Assembly: GCF_030035675.1 (NCBI RefSeq)
Contig: NC_084481.1
Span: forward strand, 231,042,927-231,106,926
Source: Rhineura floridana
Taxonomy: Eukaryota; Chordata; Lepidosauria; Squamata; Rhineuridae
Reading direction: 5' to 3'
DNA length: 64,000 nucleotides
Shown: piece by piece, positions 11,646-22,020 of the stretch
Numbering within the stretch: position 1 is the first letter of the stretch
How the letters are laid out: every line of letters begins with the position of its first letter
The notes under the pieces: generated by a model
Told to the model about the DNA's origin: nothing
What the model saw: only the letters and a program-made list of their open reading frames with translations
The model's database searches: none
Program-made: the position numbers and the translations under genes

Positions 11646-12317
11646 CCTTGTAAAGCATCGACTTGGAGGTTTTGAAAAAAGACTGGAATTCCATATCTTG
11701 GAGGGAGGGGATTGGGAATGCGATGACATCCTGCCATACAGAGCTGTGTCCCAGAAATGAATAACTGAAGAAAGCCACAAACATACACCATCAAAGGATG
11801 CCAGCGGCTTGGATTCAATCAGATGCCCTCCCTGGAACAATCCCTATTTATCAAGTCCTGTAAAACAATGAGACTGTCGTGACTGATGTCTGCCACTTTG
11901 AGGACAAACACTGTGGAAAAGTAGAATATAAATGAAATAAATATTCTGGGCCACTCAGACTGACAACCACCTCCCCCTTGGTCCCTGAACCCGACAACTG
12001 CCTGGAGTACAACCTCGGCTGGATTCAGGGAGAGGGAAGGAATGCCGTTTACAGCCACATGAAGGGGAAGAATGTTATGAGGATGAATTGGAAACAGGGA
12101 TGCAGGGGGGGGGAGAGTAAGAATCTGTCAGAAATGGTCAACCTGGCACCCACACAACTGAAATTCAGCCCTGTGCATGGCTAATACCTAAACACCAAAA
12201 TTCTTTGTCGTAAAATAAATAAAAGTTGCACTGGTGCTTCAAAATGTTTCAGAACCTGGGAACCGTTGGAAAGGTTGGCTTCGACAACAGTGGAGCAAAG
12301 GAACAGAGTGTTGGACA

Positions 12318-12737
12318 CAGGGCTGAGGAGTCGGAGTTATAAGCAATTTTGGGCGGAGTCGGTAGAAATGTACCGACTCCAACTTCAAAATAAATTTTGA
12401 CTGACACATTTTTTAAAATATAAATTCAAAATGTCCAAGAAGCTTCCCATGAAGTCAGCTGTAGTTGAGCATTTCACCATAACTCAAGATGGACAACATT
12501 TTGTGTGTCAGTGTATGACACAGGACCCAGATGAAGACAAATGCTGTGATGCCAAGATCAGCGCATATTCAGGCAGCGATAAAAATGCTCCTAGGAGAGC
12601 TTCCAATTTAAAAAGACATTTACAGCACTTTCCAGGAGCTGTGGAGTCGGAAGCAATTTTGGGAGGAGTCGGAGTCGGACAGTAGAAAAATAGAGGAGTC
12701 GGAGTCGAAGGTTTGACATACCAACTCCACAGCCCTG
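12318..12737 (+). mobile_element. hAT transposon remnant with BED zinc finger frame
   Basis: Inverted ends CAGGGCTGaGGAGTCGGAG and its complement ending CAGCCCTG are flanked by the exact 8-bp direct repeat GTTGGACA (12310-12317 and 12738-12745). The 84-aa frame at 12431-12685 begins MSKKLPMKSAVVEHF and shows a BED-type zinc finger layout: a C-x-C pair near residues 25-27, another pair near 36-37 and a final H-x(3)-H in NLKRHLQHF. BED fingers are the N-terminal DNA-binding part of many hAT transposases. The catalytic domain is absent, so this is an internal-deletion derivative that kept the finger. Confidence 0.9.
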
Positions 12738-12774
12738 GTTGGACAGGGATGGGAAGTGAAACGGAGCAGTCTTC

Positions 12775-12862
12775 ACTAATGTAGCACCCTGCAGGTGTTT
12801 TGGACTGCAACCCCCATCAGCCCCAGCCAGCCATGGATGTGGAAGGTCATAGGCTGGGTTTC
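12775..12862. mobile_element. Palindromic MITE (family A)
   Basis: Half-length copy with 'ttttggactgcaacccccat' and 'cagccccagccagccatgg'. Confidence 0.5.
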
Positions 12863-13027
12863 TGAAGCTGTCATCCACGTAGCAGTGCGCCTTGCAAAAT
12901 CTGACCCCTGCTTCTTGTCACCCACCCAGGAGGAAGGAGCTCAAGGGCAACATGTCCTGTTAACGTCCTGCTTTTGCTGCTATTTGGCTTACGCTTTTGT
13001 ATTCCTTTTGTTAGGCCTTAGTGTGAA

Positions 13028-13205
13028 TGTGTGGTGTAGTGGTTAAGGTGTTGGACTACAGCCTGGGAGACCAGGGTTCGAATCCCCACATAGCCATGAA
13101 GCTCACTGGGTGACCTTGGGCCAGTCACTGCCTCTCAGCCTCAAGAAAACCCTATTCATAGGGTCGCCGTAAGTCGGAATCGACTTGAAGGCAGTACATT
13201 TACAT
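13028..13205 (+). repeat. Sauria-type tRNA SINE, well preserved
   Basis: A box 'tgtagtggttaaggtgttgg', B box 'ggttcgaatcc', body 'gtgaccttgggccagtcact' and BovB-like tail 'cataggg..cgccgtaagtcgg..cgacttgaaggca'. One of the cleanest copies in the window. Confidence 0.9.
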
Positions 13206-13414
13206 TTAGTGTGAATGACCAGTAGAGGTTTTAACTTTGGTATACAGTCATTAATACGAGATCTTTTGCTTACTAACAATTGCATGACTATTTGTTTGCC
13301 TTCTGCTATGTTTTGTAATTGTTTGCAAACTTACCTTGAAACGTTGCTATGATTTGATTAGGTAAACTTTTCTGATATGGGTGTGAGATGGGTCTGAAGC
13401 ATGGTTTACCCAGA

Positions 13415-13515
13415 AAAAGCAGCATGCAAGTAAATGCACACCTATCTGAGAGTAAGCGTCATCGAACACAGTGAGACTGTCTTCTAAGTAAACATGTATA
13501 CAACTGCAGTATCAG
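13415..13515. mobile_element. Palindromic MITE (family C)
   Basis: Degenerate member of a small inverted-repeat family whose consensus halves read 'ctcagaagtaagtcccattg' and its complement. Other copies: 30790, 39305, 45790, 55405, 58780, 61195. Confidence 0.45.
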
Positions 13516-13834
13516 ATCCTATATCTACGTTTATACACACACATACACTCTCTCTCTCCCCTTCCTTGTCCACCTTACACTGAATCCTGTGGGGCAGGGC
13601 TGTGCCCTGTTTAGGAAAAATGGCTGTAATCTGCCTATAGCCCACAGGACAGGGTGGGCACCAAATCGGATGAGTAAAACAACAGAGTAAAATAAAGACA
13701 CATCTATCCCTCCAGCAATTTAAACCTACAGGTCCCTCTCACAACAATCCAGCAGAGGTGAATCTCCTTAGACTGAGTAACCCAATGCAGTCCTGAAAAG
13801 AAAACCACCACACCCCTCCAGAAGTCCTTCAGAC

Positions 13835-13975
13835 CAGCCTCTGCCAACCTTGGGCCCGCAGATGTTGCTGGACTGCAACTGCCATTATCCTTACTCGCTG
13901 GCCATGCTAGCTGGAGATGATGGGGTTTGGAGTCCTATAACATCTGCGGGTCCAAGGTTGGAAAAAAATCTGCTT
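13835..13975. mobile_element. Palindromic MITE (family A)
   Basis: Near-complete copy: the left arm 'ccaaccttgggcccgcagat' pairs with the right arm 'atctgcgggtccaaggttgg', with the 'actgcaactgccat' core between them. Confidence 0.65.
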
Positions 13976-14739
13976 TAAATCAACAGCTCATCCTAGCATA
14001 AAATGTTCCTGCACGACAGGTGGGGGGAAATCAGCTGACTAAATGTTCCCCACTAGGGAAATAACAACCCTCGTACTCAGCTCGGAATGCAGATGTTATA
14101 GAAAAAGGTTCTTACCTAGATTTTTAGCTCTAGTCTTCCTTGTGTAAGAATTCCACCCCACACACACACACACCCATGGGGGAACATTCAATCATGCAAG
14201 CAGTCTGAATTGGGAGGCTCCAGAAGAGGTTTTGCCACATGATCAAGTGCCTGGCTGGAGAGTCTCACAGTTGGCTAGGAATTGGCCCAAGGCCCAAAGG
14301 GGCACTGGCAAGTCCTTGACAGCCAAGCAACCATTTGGAAAACGCCACCGTGTTGAGCGGGTGAGAGAATTTCTTTTGCTGTTTTGCTGCAAAGCAAAAG
14401 CAGCGCCGGCTCAAAAAGGGGAAAAACAACCACCACCAAAACCAAAACCTACCCGATGCCCAGTGACCTGCATTCCCAGCCAGGATAAAGAGGGAGAGAC
14501 CCGCAAATCTGGCTCCCAGCCTCCCAGAGGCTCAAATTACTGTACAAACAATGATTAAAGCCGCCAGCCAAGCGCAGCAGGTATTTTCTGCCTCATGTGG
14601 GCTGCAAAACATAACATGTCCCACGCCACCCCCACCCCCACACAGACAGACAGGCAGGTGGAATGAAACAGCATCCATGCTGGTCTTAAATGTCTACAAT
14701 TCCGCCACCAGGATATATTAAGAGCCTTGCTGGGTCAGG

Positions 14740-14935
14740 CCAAAGGCCCGTGTGGTCTAGCTCAGTGGCAGCGCATCTATTTCGCATGCAGAAGGTTCCA
14801 GGATCAATCCCCAGCATCCCCAAGTAGGACTGAGAGGCAGAACCTGGAGAGCTGCTGCCAGTCAGTGTATACAACACTGAGCTAGATGGGACAATAGTCT
14901 TGGCTCCATGTAAATGTAGTTTTCTATGTTCCTGT
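14740..14935 (+). repeat. tRNA-Ala-derived SINE
   Basis: A-box region 'ctagctcagtggcagcgcat', B box 'ggatcaatccc', body 'agctgctgccagtcagtgta', 3' end 'tttctatgttcct'. A 3' fragment of the same family follows at about 15030-15112. Confidence 0.85.
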
Positions 14936-15272
14936 GTCTGGTGTAATGGGGCCCCGCATGTCTACAGAATAAGGTGTTTGGTTATCATGAGAATCTACTG
15001 ATCCAGACAATGTTTTCATAGACTGGAGAGAGAGCTGTTGCTTCAGCAATGAAGCAGCTCAGATCAGGAGATGGTCTGACTCAGTACAGGACAGCTTCCT
15101 ACATTCCTAGTCTAGCATTCTGTTCTCACAGTGGCCAATTAAAGTCACATCCACACCAGATTTCCCCCCCAAAGAATCCTGATAACTGTAGTTTATCTCC
15201 ACATGCACATACACATCTGTGCTATGGTTCCCAGCACCTTTAAGAAACTACAGTTCCCAGGATACTTTGGAA

Positions 15273-15508
15273 TAATAATAATAATAATAATATTTTATTT
15301 ATTGGTCGCCTATCTGTCCAGGTTAGTGGACACTCTAGGCGACTTACAATAACAAAAAGCTATACATAATATACATATACAAAAACAAACCACAGTCCTA
15401 AACAATTTAAAACCAATTTCCAATTAAAACATCATAAAATTAATCCTCCTTATTCCCACAAAAAAAAAAAGCAGCACACAACAAACGAACAAAAAACAAA
15501 CAAACACC
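15273..15508 (-). repeat. L2-like LINE 3' end forming the tail of a composite
   Basis: In minus-strand reading the segment is a T-rich 3' UTR, a terminal hairpin (GTCGCCTA at 15305-15312 pairing with TAGGCGAC at 15336-15343) and an (ATT)n tail that forms the left edge. The same 3' end occurs at 27385, 30690 and 35865. It abuts the VNTR directly at 15508/15509. Confidence 0.8.
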
Positions 15509-16774
15509 CAGGCCACCCCAGCCAGCCGGCTTATGTATCCCTCCAAAGAGGGACAGGTGGTAGCAATCAGTCCCAGCTGGCTGGGTACCTGGGGCCTGGT
15601 CCTGCAGGATGCAGGTCTGCCAGGCAGAAGTCCCACAGGGAAGGCTGGTGGAGGTGGTGATCCCACAGCAGCAGCAGCAGACTCTCCTTCCCTGGGCGGC
15701 GATGTTCTCTTCCTGCAGCCCCTGGGTCTCCCAGGCCACCCCAGCCAGCCGGCCGGCTTATGTATCCCTCCAAAGAGGGACAGGTGGTAGCAATCAGTCC
15801 CAGCTGGCTGGGTACCTGGGGCCTGGTCCTGCAGGATGCAGGTCTGCCAGGCAGAAGTCCCACAGGGAAGGGTGGTGGAGGTGGTGATCCCACAGCAGCA
15901 GCAGCAGACTCTCCTTCCCTGGGCGGCGATGTTCTCTTCCTGCAGCCCCTGGGTCTCCCAGGCCACCCCAGCCAGCCGGCTTATGTATCCCTCCAAAGAG
16001 GGACAGGTGGTAGCAATCAGTCCCAGCTGGCTGGGTACCTGGGGCCTGGTCCTGCAGGATGCAGGTCTGCCAGGCAGAAGTCCCACAGGGAAGGGTGGTG
16101 GAGGTGGTGATCCCACAGCAGCAGCAGCAGCAGACTCTCCTTCCCTGGGCGGCGATGTTCTCTTCCTGCAGCCCCTGGGTCTCCCAGGCCACCCCAGCCA
16201 GCCGGCTTATGTATCCCTCCAAAGAGGGACAGGTGGTAGCAATCAGTCCCAGCTGGCTGGGTACCTGGGGCCTGGTCCTGCAGGATGCAGGTCTGCCAGG
16301 CAGAAGTCCCACAGGGAAGGCTGGTGGAGGTGGTGATCCCACAGCAGCAGCAGCAGACTCTCCTTCCCTGGGCGGCGATGTTCTCTTCCTGCAGCCCCTG
16401 GGTCTCCCAGGCCACCCCAGCCAGCCGGCTTATGTATCCCTCCAAAGAGGGACAGGTGGTAGCAATCAGTCCCAGCTGGCTGGGTACCTGGGGCCTGGTC
16501 CTGCAGGATGCAGGTCTGCCAGGCAGAAGTCCCACAGGGAAGGCTGGTGGAGGTGGTGATCCCACAGCAGCAGCAGCAGACTCTCCTTCCCTGGGCGGCG
16601 ATGTTCTCTTCCTGCAGCCCCTGGGTCTCCCAGGCCACCCCAGCCAGCCGGCTTATGTATCCCTCCAAAGAGGGACAGGTGGTAGCAATCAGTCCCAGCT
16701 GGCTGGGTACCTGGGGCCTGGTCCTGCAGGATGCAGGTCTGCCAGGCAGAAGTCCCACAGGGAAGGCTGGTGGA
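15509..16774. repeat. 223-bp VNTR, about 5.7 near-identical copies
   Basis: Units start at 15509, 15732, 15959, 16185, 16408 and 16631 with lengths 223, 227, 226, 223 and 223 plus a final partial unit. The 227 length comes from a duplicated CCGG; the 226 length from one extra CAG in an internal CAG run (six instead of five). Otherwise units are almost identical, showing recent expansion or homogenisation. The unit is GC-rich, and since 223 is not a multiple of three, long frames run across copies on both strands by cycling frame. These frames show no domain and are not called as genes. Confidence 0.97.
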
Positions 16775-16814
16775 AGATGCCATATTCTTTAAACGTATGC
16801 TGTGAATGTGACCC

Positions 16815-18690
16815 AGATGTCCATGGGAAGCCTGCAAGCACAACCTGAGCACAACAGAGGTCTCCCCCCTGCAATTCCCAGCAGTTGGCATTCACCAAAT
16901 CCACAGAGAATGCATCATTTATGGGAAGCATGCCACAGAACAGCTTCCCTTGGAACAAGGAAGTACGGGTTGTTAATCTACCTGCTGTAATCTACCTGCT
17001 GTAATCTCAGCCTCCCCCAGTTCCACTTCCACAGACATTATTCAAACATCCTAATACAATGAAAGGGGGGGGGAAGAGAGTGCAAATAAAGCAGGGAAAA
17101 GTTACGACTCACGTAAATAAAATCTGAAAATTACTCCCTACGCACCACCCCCCAAACGTAAATAGTCTGCCAACTGGTCGCCAACTACATGAGCATTGCG
17201 CTTTCTTAGGAAGTGGATTACAAAATAGCCAGCATGTAAGGCGCGTGGGAGGCATATTTATTCTAGCCCCAGGGTGAAATAACAAATCTAGCAAGTTTAA
17301 TAAGCCTGAGCTCACTGGAAGCTGCATGCAAGTTATTACAGCACCGGTGGGTGCGGTGGAACGATTTTTTCCAAAAAGTGAAACCTTCCTTTGAAGTCTG
17401 CTTAGATGTGCAGAATGCAATTAAATATTGGTCTGAACCAGGCGCAGAATGGCAGATAATCCCATGCCATTTATTATAAAACTGCCCTCATTGCCTCAGT
17501 TGAAACAGGGTCACCTGCTTGCAGGTCTCCATTACAGCTCCCCACTCGGGCTCCTCAAGGGAAGCACATCTGGAAGTGCAAGGCAGGAATCTTCCCTGCA
17601 TACCTAACTCCTCAGATGCTGGCATTCAGCATCTTATTAAATGGAATAAATAAGCCGAACCAAAAGAAAAGAAAAGAAAGGAAGACTGGGAGGTCCTAAT
17701 CAAGACTGCAATGGCTTTCCTGGTTGAAAGCACATCTAGCCTCAGCAAACGCTTGGCTCAGACGTTGCTATTTTGGACCAGAGGAAAATTAGACTTCGGT
17801 TTGGTGTTCTGGGATGGTTTGTTTGTTTGTTTTGGTTTTTTACAAATATGCAAGGGCCAAAGAGCAGCATTTTGTCTCTGCCATTGCCCCTACTCCTGGT
17901 TTCACTCCCTGCCCCGTGTCACATCTGCCTTCAAAAAATGCCAGCCCCCCAACTCCTCCTCTCCAATTAAAATGCATGCTGCTACTACGCAGAGGGTCCC
18001 ATGCTAAGCTCCCTAGGCAGAGCTGGTCTTGGACGTCAGGGGGGCCACTCCCACTGGAAAAGCAATTTTAGAGTGGCCCTGCCTACAAGCCCCAGGAGAT
18101 GCAATCCCAAGGATAACAGATGCCCTCTTATTTTTCTGGCTCCACTTACCTACAGACTGAGGAACCTTCCAAACCAAAACTTTTCCACGTCAACCCCAGA
18201 ATTTACATATATGTCAAAGCTGCTACATTCAAACCAGGTCAGAACAACTTAGTGTGACCCACCAAGCTGAATTTACCCTCCAGGCACATATCGAGGCCTG
18301 TCACGTACTTGGGAACCTCACGGCCATCTCAAGTTCCAGGCCAGCAGCCCGAACAGGATGTTCATTGACCTGGTGGGCTGCCATACTGGGCTGGTGAGCT
18401 GCATTTATCTTAGTGCAGGGAGTGTGGCACCTTTTTCAGCTAAAGGGCCACATTCCCACATTTTTCACCTAAAGGGCAACCTTCCAGGGGCCACATGCTG
18501 GTGGCGGGTGGGGCCAGAGGCAAATGTAGGTGGGCCACTGAATGTAAATGTTAGCTTTGGACAACAGTTTCTACCCACACTCACACAGCCCCCTCTATTC
18601 TCCATCCAGACATGCATCAGAGCTCAAGGACAAATTCTAGCCAGGCAAAGACACTCAAGGTTGTTGAGAAGTCAGGCCAGTAAGGGACGT
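16815..18690. other. No gene recognised
   Basis: Mostly unique-looking sequence. A purine-rich tract (AAAAG units) lies at 17660-17685 and a possible degraded MITE at 18420-18540. No supported exon. Confidence 0.5.
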
Positions 18691-19480
18691 GACCTGGTGA
18701 GAGGGGTGTAGCCTAAAAGTCCTGGGGACCAGGCAGAGAGGCCATATCAAGCCCCAGCTCCCTCAAGGGAACCAAGGAGGGGGGCTGGATGAGTTGCAGA
18801 TCCCTCAGTTAAAGCAAGGGGAAGAATCAGAGGGTATAGACATTTTCGAGGATCATTGGGGAGGAGGTGTGGTTGACTCTGTGCCAGTTCCCACGGACAG
18901 TTCTCCCGCCGAAGAAGACTTCGCGCCACCTCCAGCCGCCTCAACAGAGCCGTTGGAGGATGTCCTGGTTGCGAGCGCCAACTCAACCCCCCCGAGCTCC
19001 CCTCTTGAAACTTCAAACGCATCCCCGCCTCCTGAAGCTGAGCCTGCACCTATCAAGACTGTATTGTCAGATGAGTCGCCAGAGACGCGCCCCCTTTTGC
19101 CCCGTGTGAGACGTCACAAGAAGCACCTCATCCAGAGGGAGGCTCCTCAAAGGAGTCAGAGATATTATGGGCGAAGACCTTCCCTACTTAAGCCAGCGCC
19201 CCCCTGATCTGGGTGCTGAGTCAACTTTCTTCACACGCTGCAGAGTATGCTTAGGTAGCTTAGTTAGGGACAGTAGAGAGTTGGCGTAGCAAGGTCTATG
19301 AAGCACTCTGCCTTTGATGTCTCAATTACTCCAATAAAACAAGAATTAATTTCATTCTCCTCTCCGTCTCGTGAATCGCACTCTGGACAGGGCAGGCCAG
19401 GAGGCCGCCTTGGATCCTGTGCCCGAGGTTCTCTACTCTGTCTTAGTGGGCCACAAGCAGCAAAGGACTGATGCACAATA
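18690..19480 (+). other. Possible LTR-type retroelement remnant (fossil)
   Basis: A proline- and acid-rich frame precedes a promoter-like TTAAG motif near 19190 and an AATAAA signal near 19335, a layout that could be the end of an LTR element. No paired repeat, primer site or conserved protein domain was found. It looks old and broken. Assignment is tentative; it may be unrelated to any LTR family. Confidence 0.25.
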
Positions 19481-19782
19481 AGGTCAAACTCTGAGACGCA
19501 AGAAAGGAGCCCTTTCTAGCACACATACAAGAAAGCCAATCAGACTGACTAGTGATTTATTTTTATCTGCCTTGATTCTGGTGGAATGAATGGGGGGACG
19601 GGGACAGTGGGTTCAGCTGCAACATTATCAACTAATGCATTTGGCTTAACAAATAACTTCCTGGTTTGATCAAATTACAGTTTGCCAGGTTAGATGTAAT
19701 GGTTTGTTCCCAGTCCAGGAAGTTCCAAAGCATTACATATGAAACATCCCCGAAGTCTTAAGTCCTAGATGCAAACGACCAG

Positions 19783-20233
19783 GGCTGAGGAGTCGGTACG
19801 CCAGACCTTCGACTCTGACTCTGACTCCTCTATTTTTCTACTGTCCGACTCCGACTCCTTCATAAATGGCAAATGTATATTAACTAGTAATAACACATTT
19901 TCTGTAGTAAAATGGTAGCACAAGGCATTTCATCACCACCACGTGAATCCAGAGCTTGGAAAAGTTACTGTTTTGAACTACAACTCCTACGAGCCCAATT
20001 CCTGGGGCTGATGGGAGTTGTAGTTTAAAAAAAAAACTTTTCCAAGCTCTGGATTCACGTGGTGGTGATGAAATGCCTTGTGCTACCATTTTACTACAGT
20101 AAATCTGTTACTAGTTAATATACATTTGCCATTTATGAAGGAGTCGGAATCGGAGTTGGTTCATTTCTACCGACTCTGACTCCACCCAAAATTGCTCCCG
20201 ACTCCAACTCCACGACTCCGACTCCACAGCCCT
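19783..20233. mobile_element. hAT element containing a long hairpin
   Basis: Outer ends match the element at 12318: CAGGGCTGAGGAGTCGG at left, CCACAGCCCT at right. Inside is a large inverted repeat: 19853-19971 pairs with 20036-20150. One stretch of about 65 nt ('ctgtagtaaaatggtagcac' onward) is identical between arms. The loop holds a second inverted pair with a CCAGAGCTTGGAA terminus like the hAT at 26051. No clear flanking 8-bp duplication could be read. Confidence 0.8.
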
Positions 20234-20404
20234 TTCAAAGATGCAGAACAAATGCAATCCTCTTACCTTCAATAGAAGCATTTTAGAAGTGTCAAAACAA
20301 GGTTTGAAAACTCTTAGCCTCTAGCATCCAAGTTTAAGAATTTTGGCTCACAGGCATAAAATGCAGCCAGAGAGAGCTTTCCCCATATTACACTGGGAGT
20401 GGGG

Positions 20405-20550
20405 GACCTGTGGCCTTGCAGATGTTGTGGCCTTGCAGATGTTGCTAGACTGCAACTCCCACCATGCTTGACCATTGGCCACGCTGGCTGGGGCTGATGA
20501 GAGTTGAAGTCCAACAACATCTGGAAGGCCACAGGTTCCCTGCACCTATA
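20405..20550. mobile_element. Palindromic MITE (family A)
   Basis: Well-preserved palindrome with 'actgcaactcccaccatg' and 'gatgagagttgaagtccaac' arms. A short direct duplication ('tgtggccttgcagatgttg') lies at its left end. Confidence 0.7.
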
Positions 20551-20654
20551 TTACACAATACAAGGAGCAGCATGGAACCAATCAGAGCTCAGGCACGAAG
20601 AAAAGCTAGAGGTTTGCTCTGCCAAAGAAACAAATCCCTCTATTTTTTCAGATT

Positions 20655-21005
20655 GATGGCATTTGCTGGATTATAACCTGGGAGACCAGGGTTCAAACCC
20701 CCACACAGCCATGAAGCTCACTGGGTGACCTTGGGCGAGTCACTGCCTCTCAGCTTCAGAGGGAGGCCTAGATTGGGCCTAGAAATAAAATTTATTATTA
20801 TTATTTATTATTATAAACCACCTCTGAATACTGCTTACCATGAAAACCCTATTCATAGGGTTGCCATAAGCAGGATCTACTTGAAGGCAGTCCATTTCCA
20901 TTTTGTGTAAAACTGACCTGGCACATCAAAATCAGATCTAAGGTCAGGCAAGCAAAAAAAAAAAAGCCTGCTCTCAGGAATGTGCAATAAAACTGGCATA
21001 GATTT
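20655..21005 (+). repeat. Sauria-type tRNA SINE, with internal insertion
   Basis: Head and body at 20670-20770 and BovB-like tail at 20845-20900 are separated by a TTATTA-rich insertion at about 20785-20815. Downstream (20905-21005) the extension 'tgacctggcacatca' and 'ctctcaggaatgtgcaataa' is shared with 9100-9165. Confidence 0.75.
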
Positions 21006-21344
21006 TATTTTACGCAATTTCTCTACAGTCAAACCAATATTGCCTGCATGTTCTAAACTTGGAGTGAGTGAGGACTAGAACATGGTTTAATATTTAGGAT
21101 TCTGCCAAGGCCCCTGTAAAGAAATTTCTTCTACAGAGTACATTTAACTTATCCAATCCCATATGACCAGGAGTATTAAAATGGCAAAGGAGGAAATATG
21201 GCAGTGTAAAGAAACAAGATGACTGAGCATGCTACAACACCTTACAGGGATTAAAATACATACGGCTGCAGGAGTAAAGAGAGAAAGATTTCCCCCCCCT
21301 CCCTCCTACAACGCAGGGTCATCTAACAAAACTGACTGGCAGGA

Positions 21345-21450
21345 ATTTCAGGACAAAGAGAAACACTTCACGCATCACATGATTAAACTATGGAATCCAG
21401 TGCCACATGATGTGATGATGAACAATATCATAGGTGGTTTAAAAAGAATA
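21345..21450 (+). repeat. CR1-type LINE C-terminal fragment
   Basis: The frame 21229-21468 ends with KHFTHHMIKLWNPVPHDVM, the C-terminal segment also seen in RKYFFTQRIVKLWNLLPQ of the copy at 56629-57078. Confidence 0.6.
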
Positions 21451-21605
21451 GTCCCAGAAGGCACATGAGGCCAGCTCCCTGCTGAAGCTAAACAGGGTCA
21501 GGTCTAGTCAGTGCCTGGATGGGAGACCGCCTGGGAACCATATGGAAGCCGCCTTGGGTTTCTATCATGAAAAGAAAGGCAGGGTATAAATGTAATAAAT
21601 AAATA
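21450..21605 (+). repeat. 5S-rRNA-derived SINE
   Basis: The head matches the internal-promoter half of 5S rRNA: 'gaagctaaacagggtcaggt' then 'tggatgggagaccgcctggg'. It is followed by a LINE-like tail ('gccgccttgggttt', 'gcagggtataaatgtaataa', AATA repeats). A second copy lies at 47577-47735 in the opposite orientation and a fragment at 35475-35540. Confidence 0.88.
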
Positions 21606-21649
21606 AATAAAATAAACTGGTTCAGATGGGGAGGAGTCACTTAACCTTG

Positions 21650-21757
21650 GTGGTGTTGATGTCTGTCATGATGGCTTTTTAAAAAAATTGCCGCCCTGGG
21701 CTCCTGCTGGGAAGAAGGGCGAGATATAAATAAAAAAATTATTAATAATAATAAAAT
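21650..21757 (+). repeat. L2 LINE 3' end
   Basis: Ends with 'gccgccctgggctcctgctg' and 'gggcgagatataaataa' followed by ATTAATAATA tail. Confidence 0.75.
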
Positions 21758-21789
21758 GAAGAGACAAGTCAGAGATGTTAAAAACTGCC

Positions 21790-22020
21790 TTATACTGACT
21801 CTTGTTCTGTTAGTGCAAGGACTTACACTTGCACATCAGAACTGCCCCCCTTTCCTCCTACCCACATGCCCCCAAATCTTTTGGGGGGGGGTTCCCCCAC
21901 CCTCTGCAGCAAAATATGGGGAAGGTCCGAGATGTGCACAGGAGGAGGGGTGGACATTTTGTTGTGCAATTAGCCCTTGCTGTTAGCCCTTGTGCTAACA
22001 GAACAAACGCATCAGTTACC
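21790..22020. repeat. Unclassified foldback repeat (family D)
   Basis: Ends 'tgttctgttagtgcaaggac' and 'cccttgtgctaacagaac' are inverted complements around a C/G-rich middle. A family member also at 11430 and 24242. Confidence 0.6.

Larger units (their letters stand above)
15144..16812. mobile_element. MITE (family B) split by a VNTR-LINE insertion
   Basis: Left piece 15144-15272 begins GTCACATCCACACCA; right piece 16775-16812 ends with TGCTGTGAATGTGAC, its near-complement. Joined, the pieces total about 167 bp, matching the copy at 47553-47881 once that copy's own insertion is removed. Inner arms 'aaagaatcctgataactgta' and 'actacagttcccaggatact' are also complementary. Everything between 15273 and 16774 is therefore foreign to this MITE. 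Confidence 0.75.

Noticed and set aside
15509-16774. Possible CRISPR array
   Set aside because: The repeats are directly abutting 223-bp units with no unique spacers, in a vertebrate genome.
15424-16848. Long overlapping frames (up to 230 aa) on both strands over the VNTR
   Set aside because: They arise because a 223-bp stop-poor GC-rich unit repeats and shifts frame each copy. No domain, no start context and equal openness on both strands.
18690-19480. A definite LTR retroelement
   Set aside because: No matching second terminal repeat, primer-binding site or conserved protein domain could be identified, so it is listed only as a low-confidence fossil.
21450-21540. 5S rRNA gene
   Set aside because: Only the internal-promoter half is present, followed by a LINE-like tail, so it is a SINE.
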